A stretch of DNA of 64,000 bases, from NCBI RefSeq assembly GCF_025369935.1, contig NZ_CP104467.1, positions 5,029,001 through 5,093,000 of the forward strand, read 5' to 3'. A program made the position numbers and the translations under genes. Below are positions 25,367-35,085 of this stretch, piece after piece; position 1 is the first letter of the stretch; every line of letters begins with the position of its first letter. The notes beneath the pieces are model-generated. The model did no database searches and was not told where the DNA came from. It saw only the letters and a list, made by a program, of their open reading frames with translations. This DNA is from Paenibacillus andongensis (GTDB taxonomy: Bacteria > Bacillota > Bacilli > Paenibacillales > NBRC-103111).

Positions 25367-26257
25367 CTAAGCTTTAACTGCTCCAACCGTCATGCCTTTG
25401 ACAAAATACTTTTGCAAGAACGGATACACAATGACAATGGGCAGCGTTGCGACAATTGTCGCCGCCATACGGATCGAATCCGACGATACCGCAAGGCGTT
25501 TAGCTGAATCCGCCATTTGCTGCGCATCCGACACCATCGAAGATGTCTGATACTGATTCAATATTTTAACGAGAACAGCCTGCAGTGTCTTCAGTTCAGG
25601 CTTATAGGTGAATACATAGGAATCGAACCAAGAATTCCAATGGCCTATCGCCGTAAATAATCCTATCGTAGCAAGCACCGGAGTCGTCAGTGGCAATACG
25701 ATCTTGACGAAAATTTGCAAATCGTTCGCGCCGTCCATCTTCGCTGACTCATCTAATTCCCCAGGAAGCTGCTGAATAAATGTGCGTACCAATATCATAT
25801 AGAACACATTCATAAGACCTGGCGCAATGTACACCCAGAAGGTATCAATAAGGTGCAGACTCTTTAAGATCATATAGTAGGGGATTAAGCCCCCGCCGAA
25901 GTACATCGTGAATATGAAGAACAGTGTGATGAATTTCCCGCCGACCAAATCGCGCTTGCTAAGCGGGTAAGAAAGCAGACAGATGACCAATACAGCTAGC
26001 GGCGTGCCAATCAGAGTACGTGCCAGAGTCACTTTGACCCCATTAATAATTTCCTGATCACCTAAAATCTGCACATAACTTGTTAAGGAAAACACCCTCG
26101 GCCAGAAATAAACGCCGCCCCGGATCGTATCCTCGGCACTGTTTAGAGACAGCACAAGAATGTTCCAGAAGGGGTAGAACGTTGCGATAAACACCAGAAA
26201 GAGAAACACATAAACGAACCAGGCGAAGACGATATCACCACTCGATCTCGTTCTCAT
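25367..26257 (-). CDS. ABC sugar permease, LplC type
   Basis: A 296-residue inner-membrane permease with six predicted helices. The coupling-loop signature is ELDESAKMDGANDLQIFVKIVLPLT near residue 180. The C-terminus ends in the usual QKYFVKGMTVGAVKA. It is the second gene of the import operon, 30 bases after the LplB-type gene, and pairs with it. Confidence 0.92.
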   Translation of the reverse strand: MRTRSSGDIVFAWFVYVFLFLVFIATFYPFWNILVLSLNSAEDTIRGGVYFWPRVFSLTSYVQILGDQEIINGVKVTLARTLIGTPLAVLVICLLSYPLSKRDLVGGKFITLFFIFTMYFGGGLIPYYMILKSLHLIDTFWVYIAPGLMNVFYMILVRTFIQQLPGELDESAKMDGANDLQIFVKIVLPLTTPVLATIGLFTAIGHWNSWFDSYVFTYKPELKTLQAVLVKILNQYQTSSMVSDAQQMADSAKRLAVSSDSIRMAATIVATLPIVIVYPFLQKYFVKGMTVGAVKA

Positions 26258-26287
26258 TCAGACCCACCCTTTCCTACCTTTTTCTAT

Positions 26288-27211
26288 TTAAAATAAAGAT
26301 TGTTGATTCATTCGCTTAGACAGCGTATTCACGCTAACGACTAGAATAAAGGCAATGACCGATTTGAACAACCCAACCGCAGCACCATAAGAGAACATGC
26401 CGTTCTGCAATCCGTATCGGTACGTATAGGTATCGATAACGTCCGAATATTTCAAGATGGTGTTGTTTTGCAGCAAATATTGCTGATCGAACCCCGCGTT
26501 CAAAATACCTCCGATGGACAAAATGGCCAGAATGACAATCGTAGGGCGTAAAGACGGTAGTGTGACGTGAAACATTTGGCGCATGCGGTTGGCACCATCA
26601 ACTCTTGCTGCTTCATAGAGTTCGGGATTAATTGCCGATATGGCAGCCAAATACATAATTGCGTTAAATCCCATATCTTTCCACATATTGGATACCGCAA
26701 TGATCCCCCAGAAATAATGACCGTTTTGGAAAAATTGCACCGGCTGCTCCGTGATGTGCATGAGCATCAACAGCTTATTGATCAGCCCCTGTGAAGATAG
26801 CAGCGTTATGATAATGTTTGCCGCTATCACCCAAGATATAAAGTGAGGCAGGTACGATACCGTTTGTACCACTTTTTTGAATAAACCGGACTTCACTTCA
26901 TTGATCATTAAGGCCAACAGAATCGGAGCCGGAAATCCCACCAATAACGATAAGAAGCTTTGCGCAATCGTATTTCGCATGATGATATAAAAATCACCGC
27001 TTGTAAAGAAGTACCGAAACCACTCGAAACCAACAAACTTGCTCGTAAAAAACTGGTGGAAAAAGGACCCTCCCCCGGGCGAGTAATTGATGAACGCCAT
27101 ATACAAGCCGAACATCGGACCATATGAAAATAAGATGGTAGAGATGAAGGCGGGCAGGATCATTAAGTATAAATATTTTTGTCCTTTCATCCTTCTGAGT
27201 CGCGCTTCCAT
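26288..27211 (-). CDS. ABC sugar permease, LplB type
   Basis: A permease of about 307 residues with six predicted helices and the coupling loop ELYEAARVDGANRMRQMFHVTLPSL near residue 210. I chose the ATG at 27211 because AAAAGGCGGG precedes it; the frame opens 44 codons earlier, over the promoter region. It is the first gene of the operon permease-permease-lipoprotein-GH36. Its promoter shares motifs with that of the secreted GH36 gene. Confidence 0.9.
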   Translation of the reverse strand: MEARLRRMKGQKYLYLMILPAFISTILFSYGPMFGLYMAFINYSPGGGSFFHQFFTSKFVGFEWFRYFFTSGDFYIIMRNTIAQSFLSLLVGFPAPILLALMINEVKSGLFKKVVQTVSYLPHFISWVIAANIIITLLSSQGLINKLLMLMHITEQPVQFFQNGHYFWGIIAVSNMWKDMGFNAIMYLAAISAINPELYEAARVDGANRMRQMFHVTLPSLRPTIVILAILSIGGILNAGFDQQYLLQNNTILKYSDVIDTYTYRYGLQNGMFSYGAAVGLFKSVIAFILVVSVNTLSKRMNQQSLF

Positions 27212-27286
27212 ATGTATAACCCGCCTTTTCCAGGCTGCGGCGGCTTGTGCCGCTCCGTCACAACCATAATCATTTTGTATATTCTC

Positions 27287-27333
27287 ATTATAGGAATGAG
27301 CAGAACACAATTCTATACAAGCATTTTCAGAAA
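27287..27333 (-). promoter_or_regulatory. Import-operon promoter with shared activator motif
   Basis: Minus-strand -10 TATAAT (27292-27287) lies in the 14-base string CATTATAGGAATGA, shared with the promoter at 34961. Upstream, ATTTTCAGAAA (27323-27333) recurs at 34999 with nearly the same distance to the -10 (36 and 37 bases). No good -35 is present, so an activator is expected; the neighbouring YesN-type regulator is the candidate. Confidence 0.6.
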
Positions 27334-27367
27334 CATATTCCAAATGAACGATCCTTTTGCGAAGTCA

Positions 27368-27396
27368 TTGTTTATTTGAGCTATACGTTTTACAAT
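27368..27396 (+). promoter_or_regulatory. Promoter of the two-component genes
   Basis: TTGTTT and TACAAT are 17 bases apart, 45 bases ahead of the response-regulator start. This resembles a sigma-A promoter. TGGTAGCGCTTCCA (27427-27440), a palindrome-like string next to the start codon, is a poor cre match. Confidence 0.5.
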
Positions 27397-27440
27397 AAAA
27401 TCGGTAATATCAAGCGTTTAGAAAGGTGGTAGCGCTTCCA

Positions 27441-28979
27441 ATGTACAGCATACTGCTTGTAGACGATGAAAAAATGGAGCTCGCGATGCTAGCCGACTAC
27501 GTTCGTTGGGGAGACATGGGCATTCGTGTCGCTGGAACGGCGAAGAATGGCAGAGAAGCGCTTCAGCGCATGGAAGAGCTTCGTCCTGATATCATATTAA
27601 CAGACGTTCGTATGCCGATTATGGACGGATTGGAATTCAGCAGACGGGCCAAACAGATCAATCGCAATGTCCAGATCGCCTTCCTAAGTGGCCACGATGA
27701 GTTTCAATATATTAAAGCGGCACTATCCGTGGAAGCGATCGGCTATTTATTAAAGCCCCTCGACATGGGTGAGCTCCAGCATTTAATGGAGAAAGTCAAA
27801 CAAAAGTGCGAGGAACTCCGGATTTCCTCTCAAACCTCGGAAGTACTCAAGGAATCCTATCTGAGAGAGCTGATCCTGGAAAGTAGTCCCCTAATTAGAT
27901 CGCAATGGATTGAGAAACTGTTATTACTGCCATCCATGATGCCCTCGAGCGGTTTGTTTCAAATTTTATATATAACGGTTGACCCTAGCAGCCATTATGG
28001 CGTGGAGCTCGTAACACTTATCCGTAATTTCGCGCAGCTGGAGATACCCCGTTCCTTTCTCTGTCAGATCAAGGAAGGAACTTTCGTACTTCTCTGTCAC
28101 AAACTTGATACTCCGTCAACAGAGCTTAGCCATGCTGCGGAGCAACTGATTCGGTGTGTCAACGACAGAAACGACGCCATCCTTTCAATTGGTGTATCCG
28201 ACGTTGGCATGGGCCTCGAAAGCCTATACGATTTATGTGCAGGTGCCAAACGAGCGAATGAAAGCAAATTTTATTTCGGCTTGGGGTCGTGTACGAAGGC
28301 AGATCAAGCCGTCGAACCGGTGTACAAAGAGGTGAACCCTGAACCGGCAATTGCCTCACTTTGTCATGCCATTTCCCACCTTCAGGAATCTGCAGCTTTC
28401 ACCGTGATTCAAGATTTCTTTGACACTATGCGCACCTCGAAGGTCGATCGAGATCTGGTATGCTCAAGCTCGTTGCGCCTTATTACGGCCATTGAGCAGC
28501 ATTTTGCCCATTTAATCGGAGGTGATTCCGTCCATTCGATGTATGTTGACGATTGGAAGCGTATCGCCAATTATTCAACCATAAATGAAATCGAAGATCA
28601 CATCCTGGATGTCTGCCGTTCCATCCTCTCCCTTATGAAGGAAAAGGACAAGGACAAAAACCTTCATATTATTCATCAAATCGCTAGTCTCATCGACCGC
28701 AGCTTCAGCAGACAGTTGACCATCGAGGATATTGCTAAACAGGTGTATCTGTCACCCAATTACGTGCGAACCCTATTTAAGGACAAAACCGGAGAAACGA
28801 TATTGGAATATTTGACTCGTGTACGGATTCATCATGCTGCTGAACTGCTGAAAGACAAATCGAAAAAAATTCATGAGATCGCGGCATCCGTTGGCTATGA
28901 AAACGTCTCTTATTTTTGCTCTGTGTTTCAGAAATTCAAAGGAACGACACCCAACGAATACCGGAAAAAACTTTTATGA
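27441..28979 (+). CDS. YesN-type response regulator with AraC domain
   Basis: A 512-residue response regulator. The receiver domain occupies residues 1-118 (LVDDEK start, phosphorylation-site Asp in ILTDVRMPIMDG, Lys in LLKPLD). A linker region of about 280 residues follows, then an AraC DNA-binding domain at 410-512 (IEDIAKQVYLSPNYVRTLFKDKTG and IHEIAASVGYENVSYFCSVFQK). The ATG at 27441 gives the usual family N-terminus. It partners with the kinase gene that follows and probably activates the divergent import operon and the secreted GH36 gene. Confidence 0.93.
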   Translation: MYSILLVDDEKMELAMLADYVRWGDMGIRVAGTAKNGREALQRMEELRPDIILTDVRMPIMDGLEFSRRAKQINRNVQIAFLSGHDEFQYIKAALSVEAIGYLLKPLDMGELQHLMEKVKQKCEELRISSQTSEVLKESYLRELILESSPLIRSQWIEKLLLLPSMMPSSGLFQILYITVDPSSHYGVELVTLIRNFAQLEIPRSFLCQIKEGTFVLLCHKLDTPSTELSHAAEQLIRCVNDRNDAILSIGVSDVGMGLESLYDLCAGAKRANESKFYFGLGSCTKADQAVEPVYKEVNPEPAIASLCHAISHLQESAAFTVIQDFFDTMRTSKVDRDLVCSSSLRLITAIEQHFAHLIGGDSVHSMYVDDWKRIANYSTINEIEDHILDVCRSILSLMKEKDKDKNLHIIHQIASLIDRSFSRQLTIEDIAKQVYLSPNYVRTLFKDKTGETILEYLTRVRIHHAAELLKDKSKKIHEIAASVGYENVSYFCSVFQKFKGTTPNEYRKKLL

Positions 28980-28996
28980 TACAAGGACGATTACCC

Positions 28997-30751
28997 ATGC
29001 CACTCCGGTTTGTAGTTAAAACGTTTCTTAATCTCAGTTTGCGCAGCAAGCTATTTGCCGTTTTTTGCATCGTTTCGATCTTACCGTTGTTGTTTTTCGT
29101 CAAATATTCCTATGACACGACTACACGGGAGCTAACAGCGCAAATCTATACCAATATGATTGCAACAACAGAACAAATTAACGCCAACTTGGAAACGAAG
29201 CTAGATTCCTATTCGAAAATATCTGCATCCATTTATTTGGATAATACGCTGCGCTTGCTGCTGACCAAAGATTACACCGAAAACAGTACAGAATACCTGG
29301 ATTCGTACATTTATTTCAATAATGTGATTAATAATGTACTGGCCACGAATCCCGACATTCGGGCAGTATCCATCTACACGAGCAATACGACATTTCCTGC
29401 GGACAGCGTATATATTAAGCGAATTGATGATGCGGCAAAATCAACCAATTGGTACGAGTCGATCGCCCATTCTTACGGTAATGTGACTTATAGTGTATCC
29501 GCAACTACGGCTGTCACTGAACCCGTATTCAAGCTGGCGCGTTTGCTCAATAACAACAGCCTTAACTTTCCTTACGGTATTCTTACGTTCGATATCGCCG
29601 AAGCCGATATTTATCGGCTCATGGAAAAGGAAGATAAGCAAAAAGATATTTATATCGTTAACGAGAATGGCAATATCTTATCGAATCGCAACAAAGCGCT
29701 CCTGAACCAAAATATCGGCACCTTAATCCCCGGTACTTTCGGTGAGAAAAATTCCGGAAGCTTCGACAGCATGTACAATGGCGAGAAATCGCTGGTCGTT
29801 TACAACACAATCAAGAATGGCTGGAAAACGATCTCTGTCATTCCGTACAAGAGCTTCATTACGAACGCTCAAATCGCCTCCAAGCGAATTCTGATCATGG
29901 CTTTGAGCAGCATAGCGATCTCCGTTGTTTTGATTTATATTACCGCACGGTTCTTTACCAAACGGATCGAATCCCTGCTTCAAGTCATCCGGCGGATTGA
30001 ACGGGAAGATTTTAATGTCAACATGACGTTTATGGGGCATGACGAAATTGGCCAGTTATCCTTTGCCTTTAAAAAAATGACTGGTCGCCTGAAAGAATTA
30101 ATCAACGAGGTCTATAAGAAGGAAATTTCGAAGAAAGAAGCGGAAATGAATATGCTGCAAGCCCAAATCAACCCGCATTTTTTATATAATACGTTAGCGT
30201 CCATCTCCGCATTAGCCGTTAAGCACAGAGATAACACCATTAGCGAGATGGTCTCACATCTTGCCAAGTTTTACAGGATTTCCTTGAATAAAGGAAAAAT
30301 GATATTACCCATCAGTGAAGAAATCAAACTCACTAAGTATTACATCGCCATCCAGCAGATTAGGTTCGAAGGACTGCTTCGAATCCATTATGCGATTGAT
30401 GATTCCGTGCTTGTTTATCAGACGGTTAAGCTGGCCTTACAGCCATTTGTCGAAAACGCCATCAATCACGCCGTTTGGGACGATGAAGTAGGAATTAATA
30501 TCATCATCAAGGTGTACAAGGATGAATGCGATGTTTATCTGGAAGTGATCGACGATGGAATGGGCATGCGCACTAAAACACTGGAAACTGCTCTGAATAA
30601 AACCGACAACGTCTCGGGGTATGGGATCACCAATGTGGACCAACGGATCAAATTAGCTTTTGGCGACGAATACGGTGTTACGCTTTATAGTAAGTTCGGC
30701 ATTGGGACGAAGGCGCAAATTCGCATTCCGCTGCACGGTATTAGTTCATAA
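28997..30751 (+). CDS. YesM-type sensor histidine kinase
   Basis: A kinase of about 584 residues. A membrane helix lies near residues 14-33, followed by an extracellular Cache-like sensor domain, a second helix near 300, a HAMP linker, a His-kinase domain with the phospho-acceptor in QINPHFLYNTL and a HATPase domain (NAINHA box; GYGITNVDQR). The ATG at 28997 lies nine bases after AAGGA; an alternative ATG at 28976 overlaps the regulator's stop codon as ATGA. Both indicate coupled translation with the regulator. Confidence 0.92.
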   Translation: MPLRFVVKTFLNLSLRSKLFAVFCIVSILPLLFFVKYSYDTTTRELTAQIYTNMIATTEQINANLETKLDSYSKISASIYLDNTLRLLLTKDYTENSTEYLDSYIYFNNVINNVLATNPDIRAVSIYTSNTTFPADSVYIKRIDDAAKSTNWYESIAHSYGNVTYSVSATTAVTEPVFKLARLLNNNSLNFPYGILTFDIAEADIYRLMEKEDKQKDIYIVNENGNILSNRNKALLNQNIGTLIPGTFGEKNSGSFDSMYNGEKSLVVYNTIKNGWKTISVIPYKSFITNAQIASKRILIMALSSIAISVVLIYITARFFTKRIESLLQVIRRIEREDFNVNMTFMGHDEIGQLSFAFKKMTGRLKELINEVYKKEISKKEAEMNMLQAQINPHFLYNTLASISALAVKHRDNTISEMVSHLAKFYRISLNKGKMILPISEEIKLTKYYIAIQQIRFEGLLRIHYAIDDSVLVYQTVKLALQPFVENAINHAVWDDEVGINIIIKVYKDECDVYLEVIDDGMGMRTKTLETALNKTDNVSGYGITNVDQRIKLAFGDEYGVTLYSKFGIGTKAQIRIPLHGISS

Positions 30752-30765
30752 ACATGATTTGAAAA

Positions 30766-30791
30766 AAGGGGCTGTCTTAGGACAGCCCCTT
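30766..30791. terminator. Bidirectional terminator
   Basis: AAGGGGCTGTC and GACAGCCCCTT form an 11-bp stem around TTAG between the convergent kinase and secreted GH36 genes, with an A-tract on the left side. Confidence 0.85.
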
Positions 30792-30801
30792 AGCTTTGCA
30801 G

Positions 30802-33800
30802 CTATTTACTGGCATTTTCGATCAAATAATCGATATCGGCGATGAGGATCACTGAGAATTCTTTGGTGATCTTTTTGCCGGTTAAAGCTTCCACAAAGTT
30901 GCGCAGCGCCTTTAATTGGCGGACAGTCACTTCTTTATTGTTGCTACGAATAATTGCTTCCACTTTGGCAAGCAGCTCCTTGCCTTTGTCCGAAATCGTG
31001 ATCGAACCGTTCGCAACACCGATGTTGATGAGATCCATGAAATGATTGGCATCAATCTGTACCTGAAGCGTATACGTATTCGCCGTTACATTTCCGGCCA
31101 GATCCGTCCCAGTGATCTCGATCAGATGGTTTCCAACGGCTAAAGATGCAGGGGCAGCTGTGATTGGATTGCTCACCATTTTCTTATCCAGTTGAACGGT
31201 ACTATTGCTTACGCCACTTAACGTATCGGTGATCTGAACAGACAGATTCAATGGATCTGTTTGCCATATGGTTAACGGATCGGTTATTCGGACAACGGGT
31301 GCTGTACGATCAATGCCTACAGTTGCTTGTTTAGCGGCCTCCACATTACCGTATCGATCCTTCGAACGATAATGTACGCTGTATACACCTTCCTCTGATA
31401 GCGTTACAGGTCCGTTAACCGTTGCCCAATTTCCGCCATTTAGCTGATATTCAGTCAACAGTAATCCGGTACCTCCCGGCTGATCAGCTGCGTTAAATGT
31501 CATCGTGATGTCATTGTTCGTAAAAGCTCCTGAACCGCTGATCCCATCGAAGACGACGCTCGTCGTTGGAGGCATTGAATCAAGCTGCAGCTTAAACAGT
31601 TTAGACTCGGCCGGCTTCAGGGTTACGTTCAGCTTACCGCTCACCATATCCTCGGTTCCTGTCCATAAATCCGTTCGTAGATAGTTACTGATGCCATTCA
31701 ATCCCGCACGAGCCAGATCAACGGACTTCGTCGAAGACGAAGCACCATTGTAATTGAAGACTGCCAGATAATAAGTGCCATTGTCATTCAGCATGAACGT
31801 ATCGGCTGCATTTGCACCAGTATTCCCTTCCACCGCTTGGAAAGCTTTACCTAGTAAAGCAACTCGGTTGATTGCCTTGTTCGTCAATAATTCGTTCATG
31901 TAGGCTTGAGCGCTCTCATTATGAACGTCATCCGAATTCAAGAAAACTGTGCCGGAAATAACGGCAGAATTCACTCTGCTGCGCGCTTCGTCCAAGGAAC
32001 TTGCCCTCGACAACGCCATATGATCTGGGTCGGTATAAGGGTAAATCGTACCATTCTGCCACCAACCATAGGTGAGCGCGTTCAGCTCATATTCGGTTTC
32101 ACTAATTTTTCCAAAGACATCGGTAGAGATTCGACGGCTGTGCGCATATTGACTGGGGAATAACGGCGCAATCGATTCGCTAATGAACATGCTGCCATCA
32201 ATGACACTGTTCACGTCCGCCATCCCTTGGTTATAAGCTTGAATACCGGTGGTCACAGTTGGGTCGGCATGCTTCCCTTCCAAAGAGCCGTGCGTTAAGA
32301 AATCCAATTTGATATACGTGAAACCTAATGTCTTAAATTTGCCCAAATAATAGTCCATTCGTGCCTTCGTGCCCGGATGAGTCGGATCAAGCGCATAGGC
32401 GCCATCCAAAGTAGGTAAGATTTTCCCAGCGCTATCCTTCAATACAATATCTCCGTACGTATATTGATTGTTCGTACCCTCGACAATCTGACTCATATTA
32501 TTGCCCCAGTAAACGAAAGGACCCCAATAAATACCGGCCTGCTGGCCATTTTGACGGATTGTTGCTACCGCATTTTGCAGCTGGGTATCCGTTAAATTGT
32601 CCCAATAGGAGTCCAAGTTCATGTAGAGTGCGCCTTTGTTGTTAAAATTATTGTTTTGAAGGTGCGTCTTGAAGTAATTCGACGTATCTATGACATCTTG
32701 GTACGTGAGATTGCTGCCGTAGGCACCCCAGCTGTTCCAGCCCACCGGAACTTCATTGGGAACAGTGCCATGGAAGCTTAAAGGCGGAGTGAACACGGCG
32801 TTTGCACGTCCGTATTCCTCAAGACCGGCGCGGTAATCCGCAAAATAGCCGACAAACACGGTTGGTGATGTTAATTCAATACCAGAAATACTTCCGTGAG
32901 GCACAGCGTCGTGCGTGATGTTGGAGGATGCTCCGCCATACACCGTGAGGTTAATCAATTTATTATTAAACCCGTTCCATGTAATCCCCGTCTTCCACGT
33001 ATCGTGAGTGACGGAGCCGATCACGAGTCCATTTCGATTCGCGTTATCGTAAATAGCCGTTACTTCATAGCCCGTGTTCGCAGTGTTGATCGATTGGGCC
33101 TTATACCGAATCCAATTATCATTATCAAATGGGACAAATAACGCTCTGTTATCCGCATAGCTTCCAAGATCAACACCGCTACTATTCTTCACAACAATAG
33201 GAGCCATATTATTTGTGGTCATAGGTGAAGCGTTAACCGCTTTTAATTGCGTTAGGAAGAAGCTCTTTCCTTCATACACGGTATAAATTTGATGAAGCGC
33301 AGGTTTACCAGGCGATTCATTGGTGACGGTAAAGCGAAGCCCCGTACCGAAACCGTCATGAACCGGGACGATCGCAGCATCCGACAAGGTATGACGGGTA
33401 TAACTCTTGCTGGTGATGAGTTCGCCCAATTGTAAGCTGCCGTATACGCCTTTTACGATTTTGGCGTCCTTCCAGGAATAATCCGCCAGACCGCTGTCTG
33501 TATGATACGAAATGGTCATCTCACCGTTCGAAAAAGTCGCACCATACGTATAATGCGTTACGGTGATGGAACCGTACTGTTTCGACTCGCCGGGATCACC
33601 AAGACTACCACCGACATTGTCATCTTCACCAGGATTCGGTTCAATCTTCGGACCGACCACGATTTTATCCAAATCCGGGGAGTAGCCGTTGCCGTCAGCA
33701 AACTGGATGGTATTGCTGCCAGCCACTAAAGCTAAAGGAATAACGAACGTATTCACCGTGTTCCAGTCAGGTGTTTTTGGAAAATCATAAGTTTCAGCAG

Positions 33801-34923
33801 TTCCCCCGTTTACACTGACTTGTACAGAACGAGGATCGCCGGATATATAAGAAACGGTTACTTGATAATTCCCGGTTGATCCCACCTCGACACCATTAAA
33901 TCGCAAGGAGCTGCCTTGATATAAATTGCCGACTTTTTTGCCTTCGGAACAGCTGCTGCAATTCGAAATGCTTGCTTTGCCAGCAAGTGTGTTAGCAGAA
34001 GCTTCCGCTTCATAGGTAACGATTTTGGGCGACACTCCGATCTTATCGATATCAGGGGAGTAACCATTACCGTCAGACAAGATAATCGTATTGCTGCCTG
34101 CAGTTAACGTAACATCGACGTCAAAGGTGCCGACCGTATTCCAATCCGTCGTTTTCGGCAAATCAAACAGCTCGGACGCCCCTCCGTTCGCACTGACTTG
34201 AACAGACCTGGGATCGCCGGAAATATAGGACAGTTTCACCGTGTAGATACCGGGAGCATTCACTTGGATTTGATTGAATTGTAACGAACTACCTTGATAC
34301 AAATTGCCGACTTTCTTGCCTCCTGAACACGTGCCGCAATTGGACACGGAAGCTTTGCCAGTAAGTATATTTACAGCAGACTCCGCCTCATAATATTGTG
34401 CGTATATCGGCTGCGGTTCGCTTCCACCTCCACCACCGGGAGTTGAAGTGGGCGCTACAACGATCTTGTCAATGTCCGGCGAATACCAACTTCCATCGTC
34501 GAACACGATTGTATTCGTACCGGCATTTAATTGAAGAGTGACATCAAAAGTGCCAACCGTGCTCCAGTCAACCGTTTTGGGAAAATCGAAGTTTTCCGCA
34601 GTCCCTCCATTTACACGGATGTTCACCGAACGAGGATCGCCGGATATGTAAGAAACCGACACCTTGTAGCTTCCAGCTTCATTCACGGTAATTCCGTTGA
34701 ATTGCAGCGAGCTTCCTTGATAGAGGCCGCCTACCTTCTTTCCTCCCGAGCATACGGTGCACTCGGCCACTGATGCGTTACCGCTTAACACATTAACCGA
34801 GGCTTCCGCTTCGTAGGTTTGACTTTCCGCATACGTTGTTTGAACGCCAAGTCCCACATTGGTTGGGAGCGTCATAAACAAAAGCATGAATAAAGCTACC
34901 CATTTCGCAATCCTTTCTCGCAT
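30802..34923 (-). CDS. Secreted GH36-like enzyme with three CBMs and FIMAH domain
   Basis: A 1373-residue secreted protein. Signal peptide at 1-34; three CBM35/CBM6-like modules at about 31-158, 178-298 and 301-427, each with a C-x2-C pair before GGKKVG or EGKKVG; a GH36-like catalytic unit at about 444-1116, with nucleophile motif YIKLDFL near 874 and RRISTDVFG near 935; two Ig/OmpL47-like modules at 1118-1288; and a C-terminal FIMAH domain at 1294-1373. The catalytic unit is a paralogue of the cytoplasmic enzyme at 21494. It likely works on a polymer outside the cell, and the CBMs hold it on the substrate. The promoter shares the YesN-type motif. Confidence 0.85.
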   Translation of the reverse strand: MRERIAKWVALFMLLFMTLPTNVGLGVQTTYAESQTYEAEASVNVLSGNASVAECTVCSGGKKVGGLYQGSSLQFNGITVNEAGSYKVSVSYISGDPRSVNIRVNGGTAENFDFPKTVDWSTVGTFDVTLQLNAGTNTIVFDDGSWYSPDIDKIVVAPTSTPGGGGGSEPQPIYAQYYEAESAVNILTGKASVSNCGTCSGGKKVGNLYQGSSLQFNQIQVNAPGIYTVKLSYISGDPRSVQVSANGGASELFDLPKTTDWNTVGTFDVDVTLTAGSNTIILSDGNGYSPDIDKIGVSPKIVTYEAEASANTLAGKASISNCSSCSEGKKVGNLYQGSSLRFNGVEVGSTGNYQVTVSYISGDPRSVQVSVNGGTAETYDFPKTPDWNTVNTFVIPLALVAGSNTIQFADGNGYSPDLDKIVVGPKIEPNPGEDDNVGGSLGDPGESKQYGSITVTHYTYGATFSNGEMTISYHTDSGLADYSWKDAKIVKGVYGSLQLGELITSKSYTRHTLSDAAIVPVHDGFGTGLRFTVTNESPGKPALHQIYTVYEGKSFFLTQLKAVNASPMTTNNMAPIVVKNSSGVDLGSYADNRALFVPFDNDNWIRYKAQSINTANTGYEVTAIYDNANRNGLVIGSVTHDTWKTGITWNGFNNKLINLTVYGGASSNITHDAVPHGSISGIELTSPTVFVGYFADYRAGLEEYGRANAVFTPPLSFHGTVPNEVPVGWNSWGAYGSNLTYQDVIDTSNYFKTHLQNNNFNNKGALYMNLDSYWDNLTDTQLQNAVATIRQNGQQAGIYWGPFVYWGNNMSQIVEGTNNQYTYGDIVLKDSAGKILPTLDGAYALDPTHPGTKARMDYYLGKFKTLGFTYIKLDFLTHGSLEGKHADPTVTTGIQAYNQGMADVNSVIDGSMFISESIAPLFPSQYAHSRRISTDVFGKISETEYELNALTYGWWQNGTIYPYTDPDHMALSRASSLDEARSRVNSAVISGTVFLNSDDVHNESAQAYMNELLTNKAINRVALLGKAFQAVEGNTGANAADTFMLNDNGTYYLAVFNYNGASSSTKSVDLARAGLNGISNYLRTDLWTGTEDMVSGKLNVTLKPAESKLFKLQLDSMPPTTSVVFDGISGSGAFTNNDITMTFNAADQPGGTGLLLTEYQLNGGNWATVNGPVTLSEEGVYSVHYRSKDRYGNVEAAKQATVGIDRTAPVVRITDPLTIWQTDPLNLSVQITDTLSGVSNSTVQLDKKMVSNPITAAPASLAVGNHLIEITGTDLAGNVTANTYTLQVQIDANHFMDLINIGVANGSITISDKGKELLAKVEAIIRSNNKEVTVRQLKALRNFVEALTGKKITKEFSVILIADIDYLIENASK

Positions 34924-34960
34924 AAAATCTCTCCTTGTACAATGTAATTACATTCATGTC

Positions 34961-35009
34961 CATTATAGGAATGAAATCAAAGAGATCTCTACACGATTAT
35001 TTTCAGAAA
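34961..35009 (-). promoter_or_regulatory. Promoter of the secreted GH36 gene with shared activator motif
   Basis: Minus-strand -10 TATAAT (34967-34962) lies in CATTATAGGAATGA, and ATTTTCAGAAA is at 34999-35009. Both strings also occur ahead of the import operon near 27.3 kb. No clear -35 is visible. Confidence 0.6.
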
Positions 35010-35048
35010 TATAACGATAATTAACGGTCTTTGTAATTTGCTAGCAAA

Positions 35049-35075
35049 AAACCCACAGCAACGGGCTGAGGGTTT
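35049..35075 (-). terminator. Terminator of the LysR gene
   Basis: AAACCCTCAGC pairs with GCTGTGGGTTT on the minus strand and is followed by a T-run. It ends the LysR gene at 35086. Confidence 0.85.
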
Positions 35076-35085
35076 AGATTTTGAG

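Noticed and set aside
27427..27440. cre site at the response-regulator start
   Set aside because: TGGTAGCGCTTCCA is palindromic but differs from the consensus at two constrained positions.
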